NCBI RefSeq assembly: GCF_026650985.1
Contig: NZ_CP086239.1
Location: 248,001 to 312,000, forward strand
DNA from: Clostridium estertheticum
GTDB lineage: Bacteria > Bacillota > Clostridia > Clostridiales > Clostridiaceae
Direction of reading: 5' to 3'
DNA: 64,000 nt
Part shown: positions 9,274 to 15,481 of the stretch, in pieces
Layout of the letters: every line of letters starts with the position of its first letter
How positions within the stretch are numbered: the stretch's first letter is position 1
Program-made: the position numbers and the translations under genes
Notes under the pieces: generated by a model
Told to the model about the DNA's origin: nothing
Seen by the model: the letters and a program-made list of their open reading frames with translations, nothing else
The model's database searches: none

Positions 9274-9491
9274 AAATCTTAATATAGAAAAGGTAATCGC
9301 AATACTTGTAAATGGATATATTGTTTAAAATAGAATTACAAAAACAAAATGCTGCACTAAGAGGATATCTTGTGCAGCATTTCTAATATATTTCCGTATC
9401 AAGGATTGGTACATTTAAATTATAGACAATTTTTTAATTTTTATTCACTTCATTAACAACATAAAATATATTTATGTTTTCTTTATGTTTA

Positions 9492-9543
9492 AGCCATCTA
9501 AATTTATACTACAGTAATTCACATACATTAGGTTAAGATGGCT
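9492..9543 (+). other. Possible RNA hairpin with 8-bp closing stem
   Basis: AGCCATCT (9492-9499) pairs with AGATGGCT (9536-9543). There is no T-run after it, so it is unlikely to be a terminator. Confidence 0.4.
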
Positions 9544-9628
9544 ATAATGATTCCATATGGCTTGTTAAATAGTACTATAGTAGGGTTTCAGAAATGTATA
9601 TAAAGCATAACTCAAACTTGAATTGTGG

Positions 9629-9835
9629 TGGGGTGCAGAGTTGTACCCCAAATTATGACACGCATCACAATTTTGAAATGCGACAACGTATTCGTATTTG
9701 CTAAATATTCAATGTGCCAACGTTGGCAGGTTTGCTAAATATTCAAATTCCAATACGTATGGGAATATTCAAATATTTCAACGCTGAAACATTTCAAATT
9801 ACGCAACGTTCCACCAATGTGGCACAAGTTTGCCA
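9629..9835. repeat. Cluster of palindromes with ACGT-like centres
   Basis: In order: TGGGGT...ACCCCA (9629-9650); CGCAT...ATGCG (9661-9682); TGCCAACGTTGGCA perfect (9715-9728); ATTCCAATACGTATGGGAAT with one mismatch (9747-9766); TTTCAACGCTGAAA near-perfect (9776-9789); CCAC-CAAT-GTGG (9811-9822); TGGCA...TGCCA (9820-9835). The segment TTTGCTAAATATTCAA is repeated between them. No gene covers this stretch, which is less AT-rich than its surroundings. Confidence 0.75.
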
Positions 9836-10006
9836 TTAAGATATATAACCCAAATAAAGCCCTAGAATGAACTTTAGACAGAGGGTATGTAATTACTCTC
9901 ATATCAGCTTAAAGTCTCTCCTACAACCTCTCATATTAGCAAAAATATATCATAATAACATAGTCAGCCTATGGTTGAAATTCTCATAATTACCATAAAA
10001 TAAACA

Positions 10007-10034
10007 TTGACAATAGAATCATATTGGGCATAGT
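10007..10034 (+). promoter_or_regulatory. CAATA-N6-TATTG element, copy A, with -35-like TTGACA
   Basis: TTGACA (10007-10012) overlaps CAATA-GAATCA-TATTG (10011-10026). The -10 candidate CATAGT is weak. It stands about 77 nt upstream of the small genes at 10103/10133. This is the left-most of six copies of this element. Confidence 0.6.
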
Positions 10035-10102
10035 CATACAGATTAGTACTAACACTAACTACATTAAAAATTACTTAAATTAATGGCAGGAGGTTAGTGT
10101 GA

Positions 10103-10165
10103 TGGAGTTTGTTTTAAAAAATACGGATATTAATGAAAGGTTGGAATCACGAGATGAAGAATGAC
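10103..10165 (+). CDS. Short leader-like ORF (20 aa)
   Basis: A 20-codon frame behind an excellent ribosome site (AGGAGG at 10090-10095, then ATG). It overlaps the start of the next frame, which has no good ribosome site of its own, so translation may be coupled. It could be a real small protein, or the entry point for ribosomes reaching the 67-aa frame. No family recognised. Confidence 0.4.
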
Positions 10166-10336
10166 GCTCATTATCCATTAGGTTCCCCAGAATTAAATAG
10201 GCTTGTTGAATATAATTTGGTTATTACATGGATGGAAGATTTTAAAAAGAGAGGTTTGATTAGTTCAGATGAATGTTCAAGAGCAATTAAAGAAACGAAC
10301 AGAAGATACAAAGATGTTATTGACAAATCAAAATAA
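10133..10336 (+). CDS. Small SHOCT-like protein
   Basis: 67 aa (or 60 aa from the inner ATG at 10154). The second half, WMEDFKKRGLISSDECSRAI, resembles the short SHOCT-type two-helix module; similar tiny proteins often accompany phage and recombinase genes in clostridia. The first part (PLGSPELNRLVEYNLVI) is also typical of these proteins. Its function is not established. It precedes a short peptide frame and a structured RNA on the same strand, all ending at one terminator. Confidence 0.6.
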   Translation: MKGWNHEMKNDAHYPLGSPELNRLVEYNLVITWMEDFKKRGLISSDECSRAIKETNRRYKDVIDKSK

Positions 10337-10406
10337 ATATATTAATATGGATGTAGAAAATTATTTTATGATGCATGTAAAACAATTAAATAAAGGTGGT
10401 TAAACT

Positions 10407-10478
10407 ATGTTGAAGTTTATCTTAGAGTTATCCGGATTTGGGTTTAAATTAACTTTTAAATTTTCTAAATCCAATTAG
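10407..10478 (+). CDS. 23-aa hydrophobic/basic peptide inside a structured RNA
   Basis: ATG at 10407 with AAAGGTGG (10392-10399) seven bases upstream; stop TAG at 10476-10478. The product starts MLKFILELSG and continues with an alternating Phe/Lys stretch (FGFKLTFKFSK), i.e. amphipathic and cationic. The coding sequence forms one arm of the RNA fold at 10415-10518. It could be a leader peptide, a type I toxin-like peptide or a signal; no export signal is seen. Too short for routine annotation. Confidence 0.5.
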   Translation: MLKFILELSGFGFKLTFKFSKSN

Positions 10479-10518
10479 CATCCTCGTATTTTGGGGATGC
10501 AAGTCCTCTAAGATAAAC
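10415..10518 (+). ncRNA. Candidate three-way-junction RNA
   Basis: Closing stem P1 GTTTATCTTAGAG / CTCTAAGATAAAC (10415-10427 / 10506-10518, 13 perfect pairs). Stem P2 has GGATTT/AAATCC at its base (10434-10439 / 10467-10472), extendable to 9 pairs with wobbles. Stem P3 is GCATCCTC / GGGGATGC (10478-10485 / 10493-10500, one G-U). It contains the 23-aa frame, so opening the RNA and translating it exclude each other. It matches no riboswitch class I can recall. A strong terminator follows at 10555. Confidence 0.65.
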
Positions 10519-10554
10519 AACAATAATATAAAATTTGTTTAATCACTACGGATT

Positions 10555-10590
10555 AAGAGACAGAATGTAAATATTCTGTCTCTTTTCATT
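10555..10590 (+). terminator. Terminator after the peptide/RNA unit
   Basis: AAGAGACAGAAT / ATTCTGTCTCTT (12 bp) followed by TTTC and further T-rich sequence. Confidence 0.9.
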
Positions 10591-10640
10591 TTTATATAGC
10601 TAAATAACGTGTTTACTCGCTTTTAAATGTAGCTTATTCT

Positions 10641-10667
10641 AATAAATTAGATATTATCTAATTTATT
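10641..10667. terminator. 13-bp inverted repeat, possible bidirectional terminator
   Basis: AATAAATTAGATA / TATCTAATTTATT around a single T. It lies between rightward small genes and a leftward gene, a natural place for termination on either strand. Confidence 0.5.
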
Positions 10668-10824
10668 TTCCGTGCTAATTTCTATCCTTCAATATTTCAT
10701 TTTGTTTCATTCAAAGTAAGATTAGACTATTTCCTATCTTTATAGGTGATATAACATTATTATTTAGTAAGTAACTAAAATAATACAAGATGAATTCTGA
10801 TTATTAGTTAAAAATTGTAAATAA

Positions 10825-11031
10825 TTAATAGATTCCATGTTCAAGTAAAACTTGTCTTTTTATAACTTCATAAATATCTTTATTTAATTGCTCCTGAGTC
10901 TTTGTTCCAAAGTAGAATGTTACATTGATATTATTCTTTCCAATTCGATAGCATCTTGTTATTGGCTCGTTATCTGGTATTTTTAATCCTTCATCAATAA
11001 AATTTTGTACTTCTTGTAATCTTTTGTTCAT
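10825..11031 (-). CDS. Hypothetical small phage protein
   Basis: 68 aa, start behind GAGGGGAA on the minus strand. It begins with a helix (RLQEVQNFIDEG) followed by a possible beta pair (TRCYRIGKNNINVTFYFGTKT) and a terminal helix. Soluble, no recognised family. It is transcribed leftward together with the regulator-like gene at 11303, in the direction typical of lysogeny genes. Confidence 0.55.
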   Translation of the reverse strand: MNKRLQEVQNFIDEGLKIPDNEPITRCYRIGKNNINVTFYFGTKTQEQLNKDIYEVIKRQVLLEHGIY

Positions 11032-11214
11032 ATTATTTTATTCCCCTCAATAATTCTTATTTTATTTATATGTTAAGAAAATAATATTTATATATTTACT
11101 TAATTAGTACTATACATTATGACCAACAGTTGTTCAAGGAAGGGATATTACCATTAAATCCATAAAGTGAGACAATAGTTGCAATTGACTAATTAGATAT
11201 AATAAATCAGTTAT

Positions 11215-11269
11215 AAGCCATTATAATTATAAGACATACAATTACATACATTCTATAGAATAATGGCTT
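11215..11269. other. Long-range inverted repeat
   Basis: AAGCCATTAT (11215-11224) and ATAATGGCTT (11260-11269) are perfectly complementary over 10 bp. They lie between the two leftward genes. Possible processed or regulatory RNA; not a clear terminator. Confidence 0.4.
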
Positions 11270-11302
11270 GTAGACTATCTCAGACAAGAAAAAAGATTTC
11301 CT

Positions 11303-11536
11303 CTATCTTTTTTTAGTCCATTCAATCTTGTAATCTAAAACCTCTGCTATTTCTTCAGCTTCTTCATACCTTAATGTTCCTTTGTTTATTTTTTTACTTA
11401 GATTTTGAATAGTATCATTGCGACTATATTTATAATTTAATCTTTTTATTATTTCTGTTAAAGTAACGTCGGATTTTGCTAACATAATTTTTACAGTTTC
11501 TTTGATAGGCACTCGTATCACCTTCTTTATATTCAT
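11303..11536 (-). CDS. Small helix-turn-helix-like regulator (DUF6471-like)
   Basis: 77 aa. The pattern VKIMLAKSDVTLTEIIKRLN ... NLSKKINKGTLRYEEAEEIAEVLDYKIEW is that of short lambda-repressor-like HTH proteins common in Firmicute prophages (DUF6471-type, with the NLSKKINRGT-like core). It probably binds operators in the divergent promoter region 11552-11647. It lacks the dimerisation or protease domain of a CI-type repressor, so it is more likely an accessory Cro-like regulator; the integrase-fold protein at 13688 is the better master-repressor candidate. Confidence 0.65.
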   Translation of the reverse strand: MNIKKVIRVPIKETVKIMLAKSDVTLTEIIKRLNYKYSRNDTIQNLSKKINKGTLRYEEAEEIAEVLDYKIEWTKKR

Positions 11537-11551
11537 TTATATCATAGTAAT

Positions 11552-11580
11552 ATTATACTATAGAGTGTATGAATAATCAA
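11552..11580 (-). promoter_or_regulatory. Leftward promoter of the regulator genes
   Basis: On the minus strand, TTGATT (11580-11575), 17 nt, then TATAAT (11557-11552). It is divergent from the rightward promoter 40 nt away. Confidence 0.7.
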
Positions 11581-11618
11581 ATTTGGAGAATAATCATCTT
11601 TAAAGTTGAAAATAAGTG

Positions 11619-11647
11619 TTGACACTTTAGTCTTGTTGGTATATATT
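11619..11647 (+). promoter_or_regulatory. Rightward promoter of the control operon
   Basis: TTGACA (11619-11624), 17-nt spacer, TATATT (11642-11647). It would drive the genes at 11744, 12022, the MazF-TPR fusion and the pro-peptide. Confidence 0.75.
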
Positions 11648-11743
11648 TAAACCACAGAGTTGAAACAAACGAAATAAACGCAACACACCAAGTGAAACAA
11701 AGAAAATCACATCTAAATTAAATTATAAAAGGATGATGAATGT

Positions 11744-11956
11744 ATGGAGAAAGAAGAACAGAAAAAAATTGTAGAAAATGTATGCAGTATATTAAAAACA
11801 TCAATACTTAAGAATTTAGAATATTTTCCTGAGAGTTGGGACGATATGGAAATTAGACAATTAATATTTAATCATGCTAAATTATTAAATCCTATAAAAA
11901 TGACAAGAACTAGAATGTGGAAATTTTTAGACTATGTAGCATTGCATAAGATGTAA
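11744..11956 (+). CDS. Hypothetical phage protein
   Basis: 70 aa behind AAAGGATGATG. All-helical, charged, with a C-terminal stretch MTRTRMWKFLDYVALHKM. No family recognised. It is the first gene of the rightward control operon that leads into the MazF-TPR gene, so it may be regulatory; that is only a positional argument. Confidence 0.55.
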   Translation: MEKEEQKKIVENVCSILKTSILKNLEYFPESWDDMEIRQLIFNHAKLLNPIKMTRTRMWKFLDYVALHKM

Positions 11957-12021
11957 TTTGATAAATAGGTAGGGGCTCATAAAATGGGCTTCACCTCAAA
12001 AAGATAGGGGGAATATAAAAA

Positions 12022-12213
12022 ATGAAAAAACAACTATTACCTAAAGCTCCAAGTATTAAGGATTTTACAGGGATGAATATTGCAAGTTCAATAATGTTCC
12101 ATAAAGAGGCTTTGAAGCGAGAAACAGATTTAGAAAAAAAAGATTTCCATCAAAAGAAGCTAAATCTGTTAAGGGTAGAATTAGAAAATTATATAGCTAA
12201 TAAATTAGTATAA
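12022..12213 (+). CDS. Hypothetical small helical protein
   Basis: 63 aa, start behind AGGGGGAAT. Basic N-terminus (MKKQLLPKAPSIKDF) and two predicted helices. It sits 61 nt upstream of the MazF-TPR gene, the place where a MazE antitoxin would be expected, but it shows none of the AbrB or ribbon-helix-helix patterns of known MazE proteins. It could be an unrelated control protein or an unrecognised antitoxin. Confidence 0.5.
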   Translation: MKKQLLPKAPSIKDFTGMNIASSIMFHKEALKRETDLEKKDFHQKKLNLLRVELENYIANKLV

Positions 12214-12274
12214 CTATTACAATAGGCGTTGCCTGTTAACCAAAGTTTAAATTAATTATCAAAGGGGATTAAGA

Positions 12275-13213
12275 ATGATAGCAAATGTATGCAGAAATGA
12301 AATATTTATGGTGGAGTTTAAAAAGTCTTATAAATATTGTATTGAAGGACTCCATCCCTGCATAGTAGTATCCTCTTTTAAACATTTGCTAAAGAACGAA
12401 CTAATTCAAGTATTACCAATAACATCAAATTGCACAAAAATTTGTAAAAGTCACTGTCCAATAGAAGGATTTGGACTTGATAAAGATTCAAAAATTCAAT
12501 GTGAACAAATGCTCACGATTAATAAACTTGATCTTAAACAAAGAATTGGTAAGGTAGGAAATATTAAAATGCTAGAAATAAATACCGTTCTTAAAGCACA
12601 CCTGCAATTAGATAATAAATTTAAGAATCTACAATCAGAAGATTTAGAAGAATTATTTTTAGACGGAGAAAGAAAATTAGAATCAAAAAGAGAACTAAAT
12701 ATTTTAAAATGCAAGATTAAATTAACATATTATGAGTTGAAATTTGAAGAATGTATTAAATTATCTGACGAACTTATTGGCAAAACTAAAATAAATGAAT
12801 TTTTATGGTTTGCTAATTATTCTAAAAGTATTTCTTATATGAAAATTAATGAAATCGGAAATGCTTTAATTAGTGCAAAATTAAGTCTTAAATTCATTGA
12901 CGAAGTAGATGTATATTCACAATGTTATACATCAAGTATGTTTTGTCTAGCTAGGTGTTATGCCGATATAGATAAGAAGAAAGCATGCGCTATTTATAAA
13001 ACTTTATCAGGAATATATAGAGAATTAACAAATGATAGATTCAGATTAAGTATACTATTTAATTTAGCAAAACTTCAAAATAATTTTAATGCTATGAAAA
13101 GATTAATCACAATTGTAGAAAATACAGAAGATACAATTTGGTATCGAAATGAAGAAAAAGAAGAATTTTTACAAAACATGAAATTTGAATTATCTACCTT
13201 AACAGGTATTTAA
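12275..13213 (+). CDS. MazF/PemK-like domain fused to TPR-like domain (AimR-like architecture)
   Basis: 312 aa. Residues about 5-114 match the MazF/PemK endoribonuclease fold: NEIFMVEF, then HPCIVVSS where MazF has RPVVII, the PITS strand (48-51) and CEQMLTINKLDLKQRIGKVG. The position of the usual catalytic Arg appears to be His27, whereas Thr50 is kept, so activity cannot be assumed. Cys53, Cys57 and Cys61 form a CX3CX3C cluster. Residues about 125-312 are paired helices of TPR type (ANYSKSISYMKINEIGNALISAK-like units). No MazE is adjacent. The next gene, 28 nt on, encodes a secreted pro-peptide. A peptide-gated RNase or RNA-binding regulator is inferred. Confidence 0.75.
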   Translation: MIANVCRNEIFMVEFKKSYKYCIEGLHPCIVVSSFKHLLKNELIQVLPITSNCTKICKSHCPIEGFGLDKDSKIQCEQMLTINKLDLKQRIGKVGNIKMLEINTVLKAHLQLDNKFKNLQSEDLEELFLDGERKLESKRELNILKCKIKLTYYELKFEECIKLSDELIGKTKINEFLWFANYSKSISYMKINEIGNALISAKLSLKFIDEVDVYSQCYTSSMFCLARCYADIDKKKACAIYKTLSGIYRELTNDRFRLSILFNLAKLQNNFNAMKRLITIVENTEDTIWYRNEEKEEFLQNMKFELSTLTGI

Positions 13214-13241
13214 AATATATAACAAAAGGAAGTAGATTTTT

Positions 13242-13454
13242 ATGAAAAACACTCAAAAATTATTAACATCATTATTATTAACAGCAACATTAGTAGGAGG
13301 TTTTGTTACAACTGTAGCAAGTGCACAGACCATAACACCAATACCTACAACAGTTATAACACCACAAGTTATTGATCCCCCAATGGTGGTACATCCTGAA
13401 ATGGATCCACCTATGGTAGTGGTACAACCTAATGTAATTGATCCACCGATGTAA
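13242..13454 (+). CDS. Secreted Pro-rich pro-peptide with three DPPM repeats
   Basis: 70 aa behind AAAAGGAAG. Lys at 2 and 6, a hydrophobic core (LLTSLLLTATLVGGFVTTV) and an ASA|Q cleavage site after residue 28 make a good Sec signal peptide. The predicted 42-aa exported part holds DPPM at 45-48, 55-58 and 67-70, two of them as VIDPPM, the last being the extreme C-terminus. There is no cell-wall anchor. Short repeated units in an exported precursor next to a TPR protein are typical of Phr/AimP-type signals, so a VIDPPM-like oligopeptide is the candidate signal. Alternatively it is a small secreted protein of unrelated function. Confidence 0.65.
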   Translation: MKNTQKLLTSLLLTATLVGGFVTTVASAQTITPIPTTVITPQVIDPPMVVHPEMDPPMVVVQPNVIDPPM

Positions 13455-13603
13455 AATTAGTATAAAAGTGGTCAATGCTCAAGGAACAAAAGATATAATT
13501 AATAGATCACCTCCGGTGGCTGACAAATGATATCATCACCAGGGGCGATTATTCAAACTGCTCAGCGATGGGCAAAATTGGACTCATCGAGGCAAACTAA
13601 ATT

Positions 13604-13671
13604 AAATTATTTGTTATTTAACTATTGACAATAGAAAGATATTGAATTAAAATGTAAATAACAAATAATTT
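13604..13671. repeat. 17-bp inverted repeat flanking a promoter/operator
   Basis: AAATTATTTGTTATTTA (13604-13620) and its exact complement (13655-13671) enclose 34 bp that contain promoter copy B. TAAATAACAAATAA from the right arm recurs at 14709-14722 at the same distance from element copy C, so the right arm is part of a conserved promoter module. Confidence 0.8.
13625..13653 (+). promoter_or_regulatory. Promoter with CAATA-N6-TATTG element, copy B
   Basis: TTGACA (13625-13630), 17 nt, TAAAAT (13648-13653): near-consensus sigma-A promoter. The element CAATA-GAAAGA-TATTG (13629-13644) overlaps the -35 and spacer, the usual position of a repressor operator. It lies directly upstream of the integrase-fold repressor candidate, suggesting autoregulation. 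Confidence 0.75.
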
Positions 13672-13687
13672 TAGGAGGTAGACAAAA

Positions 13688-14626
13688 ATGTTAGTAGAAA
13701 AATATATGGAAGAATTTAAAAAGGTTTATAATAATGATATAAATTTTGGACAAATTTTTAGAGATATAATTGAGGTTGAGAAAGAAACTAAGAAAGAATT
13801 ACTAAAATGGGGAGATGAAGAAGTATCAATTTATTTGAAAAAAGCTGATGCAATTTCTCCAAAAACTTTAGGCAAACGCATGAGTATACTAAGAAAGATT
13901 GCTGACTTTATTTGTACAAAAGAGAAAATTACTAAAAGAAAGTATTTAATTGAAGAAGGAATGTATATGCAATTTGTTGAGAAAGGACGATTAGACTCTG
14001 TGACACTTACTTATGATCAATATATGGATATTAAGAATCAGTTAGATATGACAGAGGATGGAGAAAAGGTTAATCTTAGAGAAAAAGTTATTTTTGAATT
14101 AGCATGGCAGGGACTCACGAATGAGGAAATTAAATTTATCAAATCAGAGAATATAAAATTTGAAACAGTCGAAGATGATTGGGAAATTATATTATTAGAA
14201 TTTGAAGATAAGACGATTAGAATTGAAGATCAAGAAGTTATTCAAGATATTAAATTATGTATAAAAGAAACTTATAATGTTAGAACAGCTAAGGATGGTA
14301 GAATTAAAAAAACTTTTTATAAGGATAGTGAATATTTAATTAAACCAATAAATGTCGGACGATTTAGCACAAAAACGTATATGAATAATCCACATTTAGC
14401 ATTACAAAGAGTGTTACAAAATGGAGATTTTGTTTGTCCTGGGATTGATGTAGAAAATTTAACTCTTTCTGATATTAGAAGAAGTAAATTAATTTATTTA
14501 TTAGCACCAGAAAATGAAGAATTTTTTAACATTGAAACTGTCGCTAGATTATATAATTTAAGAAGTCCAGCTGGCTTGAGTTGGTTTAAAAAAGTTGCAA
14601 TAGAGAAATATGGTGCAGCTAAATAA
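13688..14626 (+). CDS. Catalytically dead tyrosine-recombinase-fold protein, MrpR/YopR-like repressor candidate
   Basis: 312 aa behind TTAGGAGGTAG. The first 90 residues look like a core-binding domain (SPKTLGKRMSILRKIADFI). The rest follows the tyrosine recombinase layout with lost catalysis: box I reads LAWQGLTNEEI (138-148), with Thr where the first Arg belongs. Box II reads LSDIRRSK (260-267), keeping Arg but lacking the leading His. No Tyr is found at the nucleophile position near the C-terminus (SWFKKVAIEKYG). SPbeta MrpR/YopR is a known repressor with such a dead integrase fold. Its position just after the TPR protein and peptide, and the operator-like element in its own promoter, support a repressor role by inference. 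Confidence 0.7.
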   Translation: MLVEKYMEEFKKVYNNDINFGQIFRDIIEVEKETKKELLKWGDEEVSIYLKKADAISPKTLGKRMSILRKIADFICTKEKITKRKYLIEEGMYMQFVEKGRLDSVTLTYDQYMDIKNQLDMTEDGEKVNLREKVIFELAWQGLTNEEIKFIKSENIKFETVEDDWEIILLEFEDKTIRIEDQEVIQDIKLCIKETYNVRTAKDGRIKKTFYKDSEYLIKPINVGRFSTKTYMNNPHLALQRVLQNGDFVCPGIDVENLTLSDIRRSKLIYLLAPENEEFFNIETVARLYNLRSPAGLSWFKKVAIEKYGAAK

Positions 14627-14638
14627 TATTAAAGATAA

Positions 14639-14675
14639 AAGTCAGGTAAAATGAATTACTTGACTTGATATTTTG
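14639..14675 (+). terminator. Terminator of the repressor candidate
   Basis: AAGTCA-g-GTAA pairs with TTAC-t-TGACTT, then T-rich sequence. It separates the gene from promoter copy C. Confidence 0.7.
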
Positions 14676-14678
14676 ATA

Positions 14679-14722
14679 TTGACAATAGAAAGATATTGAA
14701 GTGTATTATAAATAACAAATAA
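14679..14722 (+). promoter_or_regulatory. Promoter with CAATA-N6-TATTG element, copy C
   Basis: TTGACA (14679-14684); element CAATA-GAAAGA-TATTG (14683-14698); -10 candidates TGTATT (17-nt spacer) or TATTAT (19-nt). Eight bases after TTGAA comes TAAATAACAAATAA (14709-14722), as in copy B. It drives the gene at 14913 through a leader of roughly 200 nt. Confidence 0.7.
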
Positions 14723-14912
14723 ATTATAATGCGAGGGGAGGGCAAGTTATAGTAAACAATATAGGCATACTACACAGTGTTTAAAAGGTCTATGAGGGCA
14801 ATTTCAACTTATACATGTAATCTTACAACGTGAAAGTTATCGTTGATTATACAAGGTAAGAGATAGTATTATCCATCTGACAAAGGGCAGAGGATATGAG
14901 GAGATAAATATT
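14723..14912 (+). other. Long untranslated leader
   Basis: No gene is seen. A polypurine run GCGAGGGGAGGGC (14731-14743) resembles a ribosome site without a following frame. A small stem CAACG...CGTTG near 14828-14847 is possible. GAGGAG at 14898-14903 serves the next gene. Confidence 0.4.
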
Positions 14913-15437
14913 ATGAATAAGATAATTATTAAGGATTTAGAGAAAACATTAAAAGAGGAATATTCACAAACAACAATAGGTGATGCTGCAGTCACAAAGA
15001 TGTTAGGTATATTTGATCGAGATGATATGCCATTAGAAAATATTCTCATATGTTTATATGATATGAGTAAGATTAATCAAACTAAGATTAAAAAATTGGA
15101 AACTAATTTAGATACATTAGCATTAAGAGTTTATAATACAACTGATGATTTTACAAAGGAAGAAGAGGAACAAATTGAATTTGCATTAAGTATGTTAGAG
15201 ATAGATCAATTAGGGGATATAGATAAATATAAAGATTATTTACGAGATAGTTTATATGAAGATTACACTATGAAAATAGTCTCAGAGGAAACAGATTATG
15301 ATAAGATTGACGAACTTACAAATGAACTTATGAATAAGATTAAATATCCTACACAGAAGATGGCACAGACATTCATAAGATTGGTTGCAGTAGAAATAAT
15401 TAATCAAGGGTGTACGAAAACAATAAAACAACAATAA
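14913..15437 (+). CDS. Hypothetical early phage protein
   Basis: 174 aa, acidic, almost wholly helical, behind GAGGAG. The middle part (SKINQTKIKKLETNLDTLALRVYN) could form a coiled coil. It contains no nuclease, helicase or HTH motif that I recognise. It is the first gene after promoter copy C and precedes the replication-initiator-like gene, so an early or replication-accessory role is possible but unsupported. Confidence 0.6.
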   Translation: MNKIIIKDLEKTLKEEYSQTTIGDAAVTKMLGIFDRDDMPLENILICLYDMSKINQTKIKKLETNLDTLALRVYNTTDDFTKEEEEQIEFALSMLEIDQLGDIDKYKDYLRDSLYEDYTMKIVSEETDYDKIDELTNELMNKIKYPTQKMAQTFIRLVAVEIINQGCTKTIKQQ

Positions 15438-15481
15438 AATCATATTGCACAAAAGGGTCTATATGAGGTGAGATATTTAGT

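Larger units (their letters stand above)
9056..9470 (+). repeat. Two diverged 125-bp direct repeats, about 290 bp apart
   Basis: 9056-9180 and 9346-9470 share a hairpin (ACTGC/GCAGT and GCTGCAC/GTGCAGC forms) followed by ATTTAAATTATA-ACAATTTT and TTATTCA-TTCATT. The second hairpin (9347-9357 / 9372-9382) differs from the first by compensating changes, so pairing is conserved. Confidence 0.7.

Noticed and set aside
10415-10518. Three-way-junction RNA as a purine, TPP or hammerhead class RNA
   Set aside because: None of the conserved core sequences of these classes is present.
12022-12213. Gene before MazF-TPR as a MazE antitoxin
   Set aside because: Position fits but no AbrB-type or ribbon-helix-helix pattern is visible; kept as hypothetical.
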